Source: Paraglaciecola arctica
GTDB taxonomy: Bacteria; Pseudomonadota; Gammaproteobacteria; Enterobacterales; Alteromonadaceae
DNA: 64,000 nucleotides
Reading direction: 5' to 3'
Assembly: GCF_018861065.1 (NCBI RefSeq)
Contig: NZ_JAHKQO010000028.1
Span: 20,911-84,910 of the forward strand
Shown here: positions 26,565 to 36,498 of the stretch, one piece after another
How the letters are laid out: each line of letters begins with the position of its first letter
Numbering within the stretch: the stretch's first letter is position 1
Made by a program: the position numbers and the translations under genes
The notes under the pieces: model-generated
The model's database searches: none
What the model was told of the DNA's origin: nothing
Seen by the model: only the letters and a program-made list of their open reading frames with translations

Positions 26565-27083
26565 TTACACAGTGCGTTGTAGCAATACTCTGCTGAGCAA
26601 GATTACCCCGAAAACAGCAGTGTAAATACTAAAAATCACTATCATCCACTGCGGCATACTTAAATCAAAAAATGACCAATCGATAGTGCCACAGTCACCT
26701 GTTGCTCCGAATATATTAGGTAGCCACTCATGCAAAGGCGCCCAAGTCGGGAAGTTTGGTACAAACTCGCAAGTAGCAAAAAATGGGTTCACTGCAGTTT
26801 GAATATCAACATGTTCAATGGCTATGAGTAAGCCCCAAATCGCGGATATTCCCCAACCTAAAAATCCAATCAATCGTGTGATCAGGTTGTTGAATATCAA
26901 TGCAGGTATTGCGGCACACATAATACCAAAAACAGCAGTACGCTGGTAAATACACATAATACAGGGTTGTAAATCCATTACGTGTTGGAAGTACAAGGCT
27001 GCAACCTCAAAGCACAGCGCAGAACCAAATAATAGGCCCCACGCGCGCTTATCAGCAGCTAATAAAGATAGTTTATCAAACAA
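26565..27083 (-). CDS. dsbB: Disulfide bond formation protein DsbB
   Basis: A 172-aa, four-helix inner-membrane protein. It reoxidises DsbA and passes electrons to quinone. The two redox pairs are present: C41/C44 (LQPCIMCIYQR) and C105/C131 in the second periplasmic loop. It starts at TTG 27083 behind AAGGGC. It follows nhaB on the same strand with 15 nt between, an arrangement also seen in Shewanella and Vibrio relatives. Confidence 0.93.
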   Translation of the reverse strand: MFDKLSLLAADKRAWGLLFGSALCFEVAALYFQHVMDLQPCIMCIYQRTAVFGIMCAAIPALIFNNLITRLIGFLGWGISAIWGLLIAIEHVDIQTAVNPFFATCEFVPNFPTWAPLHEWLPNIFGATGDCGTIDWSFFDLSMPQWMIVIFSIYTAVFGVILLSRVLLQRTV

Positions 27084-27098
27084 AAGGGTATGCCCTTA

Positions 27099-28676
27099 TT
27101 AATGCGGAGCAACGCTGGGTATCACCCCAGAGTGGTGCTCAATAAAGTGCATTTCATACAACCATTGCGTTAAGTCATATAATCCAAAGTAAGTGGCGGC
27201 TAAGCCAACTAGCGTCAAGACTATTGTGTATGGTAGAGCCATGTACACCATAGTTCCGTAAGACAATCTTAATAACGGAGCAATTGCAGATGTTAACAAG
27301 AACAAAAATGCTGCCTGACCGTTAGGAGTGGCAACACTAGGAAGGTTAGTACCGGTATTAATGGCCACAGCCAACATATCAAATTGGTCACGAGTAATTG
27401 CACCACTATTAAGTGCTGCAGTCACTTCAGTGATATAAACTGAACCAACAAATACATTGTCACTTACCATTGATAGCAGTCCATTGGCTAAATAAAACAT
27501 CACCAACTGCGTTTTACCTTCAAAGGTTAATACCCAGTTAATGACTGGACTAAAAAGCCCTTGGTCTATGATTACTGCCACTATTCCAAAAAACACACAT
27601 AATAAGGCTGTAAAGGGGAGGGCTTCTTCAAAAGCCTTACCAATAGAGTGCTCGTCTATTACACCACTCATAGATGTCGCCAATACAATAATTGAAAGAC
27701 CAATTAATCCAACTGCCGCTAAATGCCCAGCTAAACCTATCACTAACCAAACTGCTATAAGACCTTGTAGTACTAATCTAACTTTATCTTGGGTGGTTAA
27801 ATTCGCTTCGACATCTTTGTCATAGTCAGTCAATATCTGTCTGACTACGTCTGGCAGCTGTGCGCCGTAACTAAATAGTTTAAATTTTTCTACAATAAAG
27901 GTTGTAAATATCCCGGCAAAAAACACTGGGATTGTGATGGGAGACATGCGAATAAAGAACTCTACAAAATCCCAACCCGCTTTATCAGCGATAATCAGAT
28001 TTTGCGGCTCACCTACCATTGTCATAACGCCACCTAAAGCCGTACCTACTCCAGCATGCATCATAAGGTTTCGCAAAAATGCCCTGAAATCCTCTAAATC
28101 ATTACGCTTCGGATTAGGCACTTCGTCATCATGGGAATGATCGTGATCTGAACCAAAATCTTTACCCGACGCCACTTTATGATAAATAGAGTAGAAGCCT
28201 AAACCGACTGTTATAATTACTGCTACTACTGTTAAGGCATCCAAGAACGCTGACAACACAGCACAAGACGCCGCAAACGCCATTGAAAGTACCACTTTAT
28301 TTTTCAGTTTTATCAGTAATTTCGTGAAAAGGTAAAGTAACAGTCCTTTCATAAAGTAGATGCCGGCCACCATAAACACTAGCAATAGGATGACCTCAAT
28401 ATTGACTACCATTTCATGCTTCATATGTTCAGGGGTGGTCATGCCAATAAACATTGCCTCTATAAGTAAGAGTCCACCTGGTTGCAGTGGATAACATTTT
28501 AACGCCATGGCAAGAGTAAATATAAATTCTATAACTAACGCCCAGCCAGCTACATAAGGATTAATTATGAATAAAATGGGGTTAATGACGAGAAAGGCGA
28601 TAATAGCCTGCTTATACCAAGTGGGAGCTTTTCCCAAAAAGTTCGCGGCTACTGCTTGAGGTACTGACATTTGCAT
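27099..28676 (-). CDS. nhaB: Na+/H+ antiporter NhaB
   Basis: A 525-aa inner-membrane protein with about twelve helices. It exchanges sodium for protons, important for a marine cell. It matches NhaB throughout, for example [14 protein letters not shown] at the N-terminus, [21 protein letters not shown] near 145, [18 protein letters not shown] near 225 and [14 protein letters not shown] near 390. The ATG at 28676 follows AAGGAA by 8 nt. It is divergent from fadR, and the intergenic FadR site could influence both promoters. Confidence 0.95.
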   Translation of the reverse strand: MQMSVPQAVAANFLGKAPTWYKQAIIAFLVINPILFIINPYVAGWALVIEFIFTLAMALKCYPLQPGGLLLIEAMFIGMTTPEHMKHEMVVNIEVILLLVFMVAGIYFMKGLLLYLFTKLLIKLKNKVVLSMAFAASCAVLSAFLDALTVVAVIITVGLGFYSIYHKVASGKDFGSDHDHSHDDEVPNPKRNDLEDFRAFLRNLMMHAGVGTALGGVMTMVGEPQNLIIADKAGWDFVEFFIRMSPITIPVFFAGIFTTFIVEKFKLFSYGAQLPDVVRQILTDYDKDVEANLTTQDKVRLVLQGLIAVWLVIGLAGHLAAVGLIGLSIIVLATSMSGVIDEHSIGKAFEEALPFTALLCVFFGIVAVIIDQGLFSPVINWVLTFEGKTQLVMFYLANGLLSMVSDNVFVGSVYITEVTAALNSGAITRDQFDMLAVAINTGTNLPSVATPNGQAAFLFLLTSAIAPLLRLSYGTMVYMALPYTIVLTLVGLAATYFGLYDLTQWLYEMHFIEHHSGVIPSVAPH

Positions 28677-28842
28677 AAGCAAAATTCCTTGCTGAATATT
28701 ATAATTATCGAATCAACGTAATCAGATTGTACCCACAAATTATCTCAAAATCCCATAGTAAGCACACAATAAGGTAAAATTTTTCTGGTTTTTAGTAATA
28801 CTTTGTTAACATTTCAAAGTTTCGTTGTTACCGGCAAAAATC

Positions 28843-28859
28843 ATCTGGTACAATCAGTT
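28843..28859 (+). promoter_or_regulatory. FadR operator upstream of fadR
   Basis: ATCTGGTACAATCAGTT matches the known FadR site (as at E. coli fadB) at 13 of 17 positions, including the CTGGTAC half. It lies 41 bp before the fadR ATG, so autoregulation is likely. Confidence 0.75.
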
Positions 28860-28900
28860 TATAAGAATCCCAAAAACAATAACAATGAAGTGAGTGGTTG

Positions 28901-29611
28901 ATGATATACAAGGCACAAAGCCCAGCAGGATTCGCTGAAGAATACATAGTGGAATCTATCTGGAGTGGACGCTTCCCTCCCGGCACAATTCTTCCTGCAG
29001 AAAGAGAGTTATCTGAACTTATTGGTGTCACTCGCACCACTTTACGAGAAGTCTTACAGCGTTTAGCCCGAGACGGCTGGCTTACTATCAAACATGGTAA
29101 ACCTACCAAGGTAAACAATTTCTGGGAAACATCAGGTCTCAATATCTTAGAAACCTTAGCTAGACTCGATGAAGATGGGATCCCTGAACTCGTAGATCAT
29201 TTGTTAGCAGCGAGAACTAATTTAAGTGCGGTATTTATTCGTGGTGCAATCCGCAACCAACAAGAAAAAACCATTGAAATATTAAAAAATCACATCGATA
29301 TTTCTGACGATGGTAAGATTTTTGCGCAGTCTGATTATCAGCTTAATCATGATCTTGCGTTTGCCTCTGGAAACCCTGTGTATGTGTTAATGATGAATGG
29401 GTTTAGAGGATTGTACTCAAGAATTGGTGGGTATTATTTCTCTCATCGAGATTCGAGAGATTTAACCCGTGGTTATTATAAACAATTATTAGAGCTTGCT
29501 GAAAAAGGTGATTACGAGCGTGTACCTTTAGTCATTAGAGATTATGGCATCGAGAGTGGCAAGCTTTGGCAACAGCTACGTGCTGACATGCCAAAAGGGT
29601 TAGTTGACTAA
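28901..29611 (+). CDS. fadR: Fatty acid metabolism regulator FadR
   Basis: A 236-aa regulator of the GntR family (FadR branch) that represses fatty-acid degradation and activates synthesis, and is released by long-chain acyl-CoA. The winged HTH covers residues 10-70 ([41 protein letters not shown]). The all-helical acyl-CoA domain follows, ending [12 protein letters not shown]. Length matches E. coli FadR (239 aa). The ATG at 28901 is preferred over a TTG one codon earlier. The nhaB/fadR divergent pair is conserved in gammaproteobacteria. Confidence 0.95.
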   Translation: MIYKAQSPAGFAEEYIVESIWSGRFPPGTILPAERELSELIGVTRTTLREVLQRLARDGWLTIKHGKPTKVNNFWETSGLNILETLARLDEDGIPELVDHLLAARTNLSAVFIRGAIRNQQEKTIEILKNHIDISDDGKIFAQSDYQLNHDLAFASGNPVYVLMMNGFRGLYSRIGGYYFSHRDSRDLTRGYYKQLLELAEKGDYERVPLVIRDYGIESGKLWQQLRADMPKGLVD

Positions 29612-29776
29612 CCCGTACTTCAATATTCAGGCTGGCAGCCCTGCCAGTCGTCTCTGTATTTATAATATTCTTATAAAAATCAAAATAATCATACAATTAG
29701 TATGCGATTTCTAATTCGTTTATTTAATCTTGGTCGTAATCCATACCGATCCATTATTTTAAACGAGGAAATACCC

Positions 29777-30130
29777 ATGACTAAATTAGATTCTATCAAA
29801 GGTAAAGTTAACGAAGCTGAAGAGTTCGCACGTAAAATTTGGCTTGCAGGTTTAGGCGCCTACGGCAAGAGTTTTGATGAAGCGCAAGGACGTTACGAAA
29901 AAATCAGTGTTGAAGCGAGCAAACTTTTTGATGAGCTAGTAGTAAAAGGCTCTAAAATCGAAACCGAAGCTAAAGACAAATTTCAAGTAAAAGACAAAGT
30001 CGAAACACGAGTCGCTGAAGTACGCAAAAAATTAGGCTTAGACACAGTGAGTGCCGATCAAAAAGTTGAAGAATTATCAGCAAAAATTGATGCTCTTACT
30101 GATGCAGTAGCGAAATTAGCTGCTAAGTAA
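29777..30130 (+). CDS. Phasin (PhaI/PhaF-type granule-associated protein)
   Basis: A 117-aa helical protein (MTKLDSIKGKVNEAEEFARKI...). The polyhydroxyalkanoate granule-associated family pattern is clear: ARKIWLAGLGAYGKSFDEAQ, then SKLFDELVVKG and a terminal heptad helix VEELSAKIDALTDAVAKLAAK for oligomerisation. It coats PHA granules. The ATG at 29777 has GAGGAAA upstream; the in-frame extension to 29702 is not supported. No PHA synthase is in the window. The second phasin follows 105 nt downstream. Confidence 0.85.
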   Translation: MTKLDSIKGKVNEAEEFARKIWLAGLGAYGKSFDEAQGRYEKISVEASKLFDELVVKGSKIETEAKDKFQVKDKVETRVAEVRKKLGLDTVSADQKVEELSAKIDALTDAVAKLAAK

Positions 30131-30138
30131 TCCGTGCC

Positions 30139-30189
30139 ATACCCAACAATATCAAAGGGCCAAAGCCTATTGATGGCGTTGGGTACTTT
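30139..30189 (+). terminator. Hairpin after the first phasin
   Basis: TACCCAAC (30140-30147) pairs with GTTGGGTA (30178-30185), with further inner pairing (ATCAA/TTGAT) and a following CTTTT. A long, imperfect, partly effective terminator would allow the small phasin to be made in excess over the second. Confidence 0.6.
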
Positions 30190-30235
30190 TAATTCGCGTT
30201 GTATTTATGTGAACTAAGATAATAGGAGAGTCAAA

Positions 30236-30895
30236 TTGCATTCAGCCAAAAAAACATTCGCTATGGTACAGAAAACCTGGCTAGTTGGAGTAGGGGCTTA
30301 CGACAGCGGGCGTGAAAAGGCGGTTGACAAAATTGATCAACTATTCGTTGAAGGCTCACTGTTATTCAATGATTTGCTTGAAAAAGGTGAGTCAGTTGAA
30401 GTTCAAATACAAGCAAATCTAGAGGTCAAAAGAATGTTAAAAGACAAAATTTCAGCATTAAAAGCAAAGTTGGGTTTCGGTAGTGAAAATCGTGATCAAA
30501 AAATTGACATGTTAACCCAGCGAGTAGATAACTTAATTGATGTCGTGGCGAAACTCGCTCAACAAAAAGCTGCCGAGCAAAAAGCAACAACAAATGCCAC
30601 CCCAAAAGCATCTGCTAAACCCACTACCAAAGCTGCGCCTAAAGCTACAACGACTCGTAAATCGGCAACTAAACCTGCAACTAAAGCAACGGCAACTAAA
30701 TCTGCAGCTAAGCCAGCCGCTAAAGCAAAGTCTACCAAAACGCCAGCCAAACCCGCTGCCAAAGCAACGGCTACCAAAGCGCCAGCTAAAACTGCAGCCA
30801 AACCCACTGCTAAAGCGACGACTACTAAAGCGCCAGTCAAAGCGACACCTGTTGAGCCGTCGACTAAAGAAGCCAACGCTGAGACCAAAGATTAG
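30236..30895 (+). CDS. Phasin with histone-H1-like Ala/Lys/Pro tail (PhaF-like)
   Basis: A 219-aa protein starting at TTG 30236 behind AGGAGAG. Residues 1-105 are a phasin domain (FAMVQKTWLVGVGAYDSGREKA, then MLTQRVDNLIDVVAKLAQQ), homologous to the upstream gene. Residues about 120-210 are a low-complexity basic tail of A-K-P-T units such as KPTTKAAPKATTT, like the DNA-binding tail of Pseudomonas PhaF. PhaF-type proteins tether PHA granules to the nucleoid and help distribute them at division. The tail is encoded by imperfect DNA repeats, which probably vary in number between strains. Confidence 0.8.
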   Translation: MHSAKKTFAMVQKTWLVGVGAYDSGREKAVDKIDQLFVEGSLLFNDLLEKGESVEVQIQANLEVKRMLKDKISALKAKLGFGSENRDQKIDMLTQRVDNLIDVVAKLAQQKAAEQKATTNATPKASAKPTTKAAPKATTTRKSATKPATKATATKSAAKPAAKAKSTKTPAKPAAKATATKAPAKTAAKPTAKATTTKAPVKATPVEPSTKEANAETKD

Positions 30896-31045
30896 CGAAA
30901 AAGGCCAAAGCTTCACTTATGATCAAGTTTGTTAGTCTTAAGTTTGTTAACCATGCCGCTATTTTAGCGGCTTGATTATTGATTAGTAAATTCAGGTAAA
31001 GAAAGAATTGAGTCGGGGAGGACTTTAGCTTTATCTATCAACACC

Positions 31046-31783
31046 TTATTGACTGCGAGCGGATAAATGGCTACGTATCCTTTTTCTAGTTTTAAGGGTG
31101 ACTAACGGAATAATAATTGGGGTTAAGCTATAGGCGAGACCCGCTAGGTAACCTAAAGAAGACATAAATAACAGCGCAAACAGCGCAACTAACAGCGCTA
31201 ATATGGCTTGTATTATCCACAACAATAGTTCCTTGCGTATCAACAATTGCTCTAATTGGTTCAAGCACAATTCCTCTGATTTTGACGCGGCTCTCAGATA
31301 CAAACCAAAGTGGATTAAAGCTATAAGGAAAAAGCCAAAGCTGAAAATCGCAAGAAGCACTGCGACCTCGGCAGTACTGGATACTTGAAAATCGGCAGGA
31401 AACCAACGCTGCGAAAACGCATAAAACATTAGGTCCATTATTAATTTAAGTGGATAAACGTATACAAGCACAACAAAAATTAGTGCAAGAGTCAAAAAGG
31501 TTGAAGCACCGTCATCCAACCCAAAGCGCTGACTCCAGCGGCGATGAGAGATCCAGATAAGCATCATAACGGCAAAACTCGCAGCAAAGGAGGGGATCCT
31601 TTGCAATGCAGTTAAAAGCTCATTAAAGTTTTGTGGAATTGTGCTCAGTGAAATGACTAACATAGTGACAGCAAATGCAAATGCGGCATCCGAGAAAACC
31701 TCTATCCGCGTCATATTTTCACCACGTAATCGATAACCACCCTCGGTAGATAACGATGAAAGGGTTGGTTCAGTCCATTTCAT
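31046..31783 (-). CDS. TMEM175-type (DUF1211) putative potassium channel
   Basis: A 245-aa membrane protein with six predicted helices. The hallmark RIEVFSDAAFAFAVTMLVISL (about 25-45) is the bacterial TMEM175 signature with the FSD motif; single-domain bacterial forms assemble as potassium channels. This form carries the diagnostic first helix and a C-terminal basic tail (RKRIRSHLSARSQ). The ATG follows AAGGGC. Gating is unknown. Confidence 0.82.
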   Translation of the reverse strand: MKWTEPTLSSLSTEGGYRLRGENMTRIEVFSDAAFAFAVTMLVISLSTIPQNFNELLTALQRIPSFAASFAVMMLIWISHRRWSQRFGLDDGASTFLTLALIFVVLVYVYPLKLIMDLMFYAFSQRWFPADFQVSSTAEVAVLLAIFSFGFFLIALIHFGLYLRAASKSEELCLNQLEQLLIRKELLLWIIQAILALLVALFALLFMSSLGYLAGLAYSLTPIIIPLVTLKTRKRIRSHLSARSQ

Positions 31784-31951
31784 TTTATGCCCTTAACTAC
31801 TGTATCCAAAATTGTTATCTTATGAGTCCAGTCAACTGTGGTCAAATCCGAAAAAGCTAGCAAATAAACAAATATTCGCTGTCGTATTCAATTTTTTGGG
31901 GCAAAAGCGTCATGATGCTAAATTAAACTCGATAACGACTATTTATTTCGT

Positions 31952-33424
31952 TTAATAATTTACCACTCGCAGTCCATTACGGTCACTAAGTAATCTTGCT
32001 TCTCTTTGTTTTAATTTGGTTAAGTAATCTCTTATGGTTTTACTAATTAAGGTGTTGCGTTTAATTAAGTCTAGCTGCGGCCATGTGGCGCGTTCTCCGT
32101 GGTGTACCAACTCCTGAATGCTTTTTAAACTAGGGTTTGAACCTATATGTTTTAAATTGGCAATAGTAGCGCTAGGCAGAATATTAATGTCGCCGACATA
32201 TTGTTGATCCACAATAGAGCGTACTTTGTGTATGCCTAATCTTGCTGCGCGGTGGCTAATTAGGTTTTCCAGTATATCAAAGGCATAGATGCTGTTTACT
32301 TTGGCAATTTTGGCAGCATAGCGCCAAGTTAAGCCGACAAGCCCTGTGGTATCTCGTTTGTCCCGCGCTAGAAAAGGCACTGCAATAAGGTTGGTCTGAC
32401 TAACAATGCTATGATTCACGCCGTATAGTCTGGCCAGTCGGTCGAAGGGTAGATCGGCCATAATAGAACCGTCTGCAAAACGCCTATTAGGTATATAAGG
32501 TACAATCTCTCCGGCTCTGTTTTTTGCTTTTAATTGTACTGGCGAAAATAACAGAGGAATAGCCGTCGAGGCTCTGACTGCCTGGGTAATTACAGCATTG
32601 GGTGAGGTTTTCGCATTTAGCAGTCGTGAATGTTGATGCAGGTCAGCCGGAGAAACTGTGATAGTCATATGTCTGCCAGTTTTTTTGAAGGCTTCTTCAA
32701 AGGTGGTTAAGTCAAATAACTCGATTAGGGCATTTTCTAGGTTACTACTGTCAAGCAAACTATCTTGTCCAAATCCTTGCCATAATCGCCATTTCTTAAA
32801 TTTTTGTTGGATAACTTCAGGTTTAATCACTTCCAACAACTCTTCTTCGGAACGTGTACCCACCAGTGCTGCAATGATAGAACCTGCGCTGGCACCCGAA
32901 ATAACTTTGGGTAACAAGTCGTGTTCCACCAAAGATTTGACAACACCACAATGGAAAAAACCAAGACCAGCACCGCCACTTAACATTAAGCAACTGCGAC
33001 CAAATGCTTGTGCCGTTTCTTCAAAAAATGATAATTTTTCGTAGAAGTCGATTTCACTTTCATCCGCTTGATAAATAAAATCTAACGCACCGCAGACTTC
33101 TTGGATGAATTCTTCAATTAGCAATTTTGTACCAATTTTGGTGTGTTGATTTAAGGCAGACGAGGCAATATTGCCTAAATTGCCATGCAAGCCTTCATGT
33201 AAAATGTACATTAAACCTGATGCGTCTCCGCTAACACGGGCTTGTTTTATCCGTTGTACTCGTTTGCGAATAAGTCGGTAATCGTAATCCTTGCTGTGGT
33301 CTTTGGCTTTCCATTCTTGGGCGCCAGATAATTCGTCATGAGCGAGTGCAGCCTCGTGATACTCTTCATAAGAGTTGGCTTGTGACATGATATCTTGTAA
33401 TTCAGTAAGGGTATGATTTGCCAT
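31952..33424 (-). CDS. Patatin-like phospholipase with N-terminal DUF3336
   Basis: A 490-aa protein. Residues about 10-150 match DUF3336, common in lipases of the yeast TGL3/4/5 and bacterial patatin type. The patatin domain follows, with the oxyanion GGAGLGFFHCG near 160, the nucleophile Ser in GASAGS near 181 and the Asp of the catalytic dyad in the DGS motif (RRFADGSIMADLP). It hydrolyses acyl esters of phospholipids or triacylglycerols. It lies in a lipid-rich stretch with phasins and wax-ester synthase nearby. Confidence 0.88.
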   Translation of the reverse strand: MANHTLTELQDIMSQANSYEEYHEAALAHDELSGAQEWKAKDHSKDYDYRLIRKRVQRIKQARVSGDASGLMYILHEGLHGNLGNIASSALNQHTKIGTKLLIEEFIQEVCGALDFIYQADESEIDFYEKLSFFEETAQAFGRSCLMLSGGAGLGFFHCGVVKSLVEHDLLPKVISGASAGSIIAALVGTRSEEELLEVIKPEVIQQKFKKWRLWQGFGQDSLLDSSNLENALIELFDLTTFEEAFKKTGRHMTITVSPADLHQHSRLLNAKTSPNAVITQAVRASTAIPLLFSPVQLKAKNRAGEIVPYIPNRRFADGSIMADLPFDRLARLYGVNHSIVSQTNLIAVPFLARDKRDTTGLVGLTWRYAAKIAKVNSIYAFDILENLISHRAARLGIHKVRSIVDQQYVGDINILPSATIANLKHIGSNPSLKSIQELVHHGERATWPQLDLIKRNTLISKTIRDYLTKLKQREARLLSDRNGLRVVNY

Positions 33425-33684
33425 ACAAGTCTCTTGTTTTGCTAGTCTGACCAGATATAAGCGTAAATAATTAGAAATTGCTACCCAAAAAATTAAAGGT
33501 GAGCGGCTTGTGTCTGGGTCACGTCTTGATTTGATGAGCTAACTAATTGTATTTAAAAAGGGTTTTATTTGGATATTTCCTGTGCTTAGGTATTTTTAGA
33601 TTGACCATTCTAATTCCAATAGTTAGCCTCGTAGTTGGCTGATGGAAGCCGCAATTTAATAATTCACAGGCGTAACTGTTTTTT

Positions 33685-34902
33685 ATGCAAGTAATTGATC
33701 ATCTCATTGCTCATCTCCCTTTGTTATCTATTCCTTTTATTAGTGCGATAGTGGGTTGGTCTACTAATTTTTTAGCGGTCAAAATGATGTTTTATCCTAT
33801 CGAATTTATAGGGGTGAAGCCGTACTTAGGGTGGCAAGGTTTAATTCCCGCTAAACGCCGTGAAATGGCGGAAATTGAAGTTGAATTAGTATTAGGTAAA
33901 TTGCTTAGTGTGAAAGAATTAGCCGACCGAATTGATCCAATCGAGCTTACCAAAGCCATTCAAAGGCGCCTGAAACAAACTATTCGAACCATAGTTAATG
34001 ATGTCATGCAAGAATCAGCTCCGCAATTATGGGCATCGTTACCGGTGCATGGCAAAAATTTGGTGTATGCAAGGGTCGAGGCTGATATGCCCAATGTTGT
34101 CACTAAAATGGTGGATGATTTTAAATATAACATTGAAGAAATAGTGGATATTAAGGAATTAGTGGTTGGGCAATTGGTCAATGCGCCTGAGCTTATCAAT
34201 GAAATATTCCTAAAATCAGGCGAAAAAGAATTTCCTTTTATTGAAAAGTCCGGTTTTTATTTTGGTTTTTTATTTGGTTTGCCTACTATGTTGGTTTGGA
34301 TGTTTTATCCAACGTGGTGGGTCCTGCCCGTGGGTGGTTTAATTGTTGGTTATGCTACAAACTGGATCGCCCTAAAAGTTATTTTTGAACCCAAACATCC
34401 GATTAAGTTTATGGGTTTCACCATACAAGGTATGTTTTTAAAACGTCAAAAAGAAGTGTCTAGAGTGTATGCAGATATTATTGAGGCGAAATTAATGACT
34501 TCAAAAAATATCATGGAAATTGCGGTGCATGGCTCGGGATCAGGGCAATTGTTGGAACTAATTGAGCTACATGTGAATGACGCGATTGAACGTTATGTGG
34601 CAATTGCGCAACCTTATTTTGCCTTAGGGGTGGGCTCAGACTCATATTTTAAAATGAAGTCGCTGGCCACTCAGCGTATTTTTGCTGATTCAGAAACCTA
34701 TCTAGCATACGCTTACGAATACACCAATAAAGCTCTAAGAATTGGTGATGATTTGTGTGAACGCATGCAAGCTTTATCGCCAGAAGAATTCGAAGGAGTG
34801 CTTCGCCCCGCCTACGAAGCCGACGAATGGAAGTTAATTGTCACTGGTGCACTTTTAGGCATGGGCGCTGGCTTTATTCAGTTATACCTCGTGTTTATGT
34901 AA
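33685..34902 (+). CDS. DUF445 family membrane protein
   Basis: A 405-aa protein. An N-terminal helix is followed by the conserved GWSTNFLAVKMMFYPIEF and LGWQGLIPAKRREMA, a long soluble helical segment, then a second copy of the motif (GYATNWIALKVIFEPKHP and MFLKRQKEVS) and a final membrane helix. The duplicated TN-A-K-M/I-F-P motif defines DUF445; function unknown, probably inner-membrane. It converges with the ParA gene 13 nt downstream. Confidence 0.85.
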   Translation: MQVIDHLIAHLPLLSIPFISAIVGWSTNFLAVKMMFYPIEFIGVKPYLGWQGLIPAKRREMAEIEVELVLGKLLSVKELADRIDPIELTKAIQRRLKQTIRTIVNDVMQESAPQLWASLPVHGKNLVYARVEADMPNVVTKMVDDFKYNIEEIVDIKELVVGQLVNAPELINEIFLKSGEKEFPFIEKSGFYFGFLFGLPTMLVWMFYPTWWVLPVGGLIVGYATNWIALKVIFEPKHPIKFMGFTIQGMFLKRQKEVSRVYADIIEAKLMTSKNIMEIAVHGSGSGQLLELIELHVNDAIERYVAIAQPYFALGVGSDSYFKMKSLATQRIFADSETYLAYAYEYTNKALRIGDDLCERMQALSPEEFEGVLRPAYEADEWKLIVTGALLGMGAGFIQLYLVFM

Positions 34903-34915
34903 ACACTTTTGACAT

Positions 34916-35686
34916 TCACTTATGTTTATCTAGTAGTTCAAATATAGCAATCAACGATAGCGTCAGTTTATGTTTAGGGGCCAGAGTGATCAGTGGTTTT
35001 TTTGCCTGATGGGATTCACGCATTTTAACTGACTGAGCAATATATTCTGATATCACAGGAAACCCCTCGGCTATTAATTCGTTGATTATCTGTTTAGGTA
35101 AGTTGGCGTTTGCCATATATTGATTCGCTATGATTCCTTCAATTTCCAAACTGTCGTTATGATCTTCTTTAATCTCCGCTATTTTTTGCTGCAGGCTATA
35201 TAATCCTTGTCGCGCGAAGTCATCGCAATCAATAGGGATTAAACATCGCTGCGCGGCGATTAGCGCCGACATGCTGTAAAAGTTGAGTGCAGGTGCAGTA
35301 TCAATAAATATATGTTGGTAGGTGTCTTGAAGTGAATCTAAAGCTTCTTTTAGTTTATAAATTTTATGTCTACTGTCTAACTCACTTTCTAGCTCGGATA
35401 ACCTTTCTGAGCCGGCAATAATATCGAGGTTTTCAATTTGTGTTGGATGACAGAAATCACTGGCAGGACGCCTGTGTAAATGAAAAGTGATTGTTTGCTC
35501 AAATAAATCAGCAATATTGCTGTCATTGGATAAATCTGTGACATTCAGATAAGCACTGCTGTTACATTGGGTATCCAAATCAATGAGTAAGGTCCGGTAC
35601 CCTTGTTTAGCAGAGATTGCTGCTAGGTTAACTGCCAAACTCGACTTGCCGACTCCCCCTTTTTTGTTGAACAGTACTCTTATCAT
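34916..35686 (-). CDS. Solo ParA/Soj-family ATPase
   Basis: A 256-aa ATPase. The deviant Walker A (FNKKGGVGKSS) is at residues 6-16, the Walker A' region is LLIDLDTQCNSSAYL and the Walker B is IFIDTAPALN. The start at 35686 follows AGGACGAATA. There is no ParB or parS-like sequence nearby, so it may position a protein complex rather than DNA, or serve as a MinD/ParA-like orphan. It is divergent from the TetR/wax-ester pair. Confidence 0.85.
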   Translation of the reverse strand: MIRVLFNKKGGVGKSSLAVNLAAISAKQGYRTLLIDLDTQCNSSAYLNVTDLSNDSNIADLFEQTITFHLHRRPASDFCHPTQIENLDIIAGSERLSELESELDSRHKIYKLKEALDSLQDTYQHIFIDTAPALNFYSMSALIAAQRCLIPIDCDDFARQGLYSLQQKIAEIKEDHNDSLEIEGIIANQYMANANLPKQIINELIAEGFPVISEYIAQSVKMRESHQAKKPLITLAPKHKLTLSLIAIFELLDKHK

Positions 35687-35808
35687 TATTCGTCCTAAAT
35701 AGTTATTCTTTGCCTTTAAAGACAAAAGCTTTATTTTCAAACACTTGCACTTCATGCTTGCAGTGTGGAATGATACAACATGCTCCATCACATTTTGGTG
35801 ATAATAAA

Positions 35809-36459
35809 ATGAAAACGGCTCAGCGTATATTAGTTACCGCCCTTGATATCTTTAATCAACAGGGTGAAAACAATGTAAGTAGTGTCGAGATTGCAATGGA
35901 ATTAGATATCAGTCCAGGCAATTTGTATTATCATTTTAAAGGCAAAGAAGTCATAGTGGCAGCCCTATTCGAACTTTACCAACAACAAATGCGCACTATT
36001 TTAGATGCTCCCAGCAATCAAACCGATACTTTCCTTAGTATCGAAGATTTTTTTTATTACTTGTATCTTATTATTGAAAAAAATCACTTATTTCGTTTTT
36101 TATACCGTAACCCCAATGACTTAAGCGATAAGTACCCCAGCGTAGCCAAAGGGTTTATCAAACTAATGGCTGCTCAAGAGCGTTGTGTGACAGAGCTCTT
36201 AGCTAAGTTCGTAATACAAAAGTCAATTGTCGCTTCACCTGGTCAGTGTAATCAAATGGTCGAAATCATAGGGTTGGTGTTCAGTCAGGCTGGGAATTAT
36301 TACGCTTTAAAAGGTCATGATATTAATGGTGACGAGTATCTATACAAGAGTTTGTCAGCTATTTTATTTGCCCTGTTACCTTACATCAAAATTGAACAGG
36401 GGGAGTTGCATCATTTGCAAGAGGCTATCGCCAATCGTGAGTTCTCTATTGAAGAATAA
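35809..36459 (+). CDS. TetR-family transcriptional regulator
   Basis: A 216-aa regulator with an N-terminal HTH (TAQRILVTALDIFNQQGENNVSSVEIAMELDISPGNLYYHFKGKE), in which GNLYYHF is the recognition helix, and a helical ligand-binding domain. The ATG at 35809 follows GGTG; the in-frame extension upstream lacks a start signal. It lies 39 nt before the wax-ester synthase gene on the same strand and probably controls it, perhaps in response to acyl-CoA. Confidence 0.87.
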   Translation: MKTAQRILVTALDIFNQQGENNVSSVEIAMELDISPGNLYYHFKGKEVIVAALFELYQQQMRTILDAPSNQTDTFLSIEDFFYYLYLIIEKNHLFRFLYRNPNDLSDKYPSVAKGFIKLMAAQERCVTELLAKFVIQKSIVASPGQCNQMVEIIGLVFSQAGNYYALKGHDINGDEYLYKSLSAILFALLPYIKIEQGELHHLQEAIANREFSIEE

Positions 36460-36498
36460 TGGATAGTTTTCCTAGCTTGAGAATACAAGGATTACCTT

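Noticed and set aside
30533..30935. Several open frames on both strands over the phasin tail
   Set aside because: They are shadows of the low-complexity A-K-P-T coding sequence.
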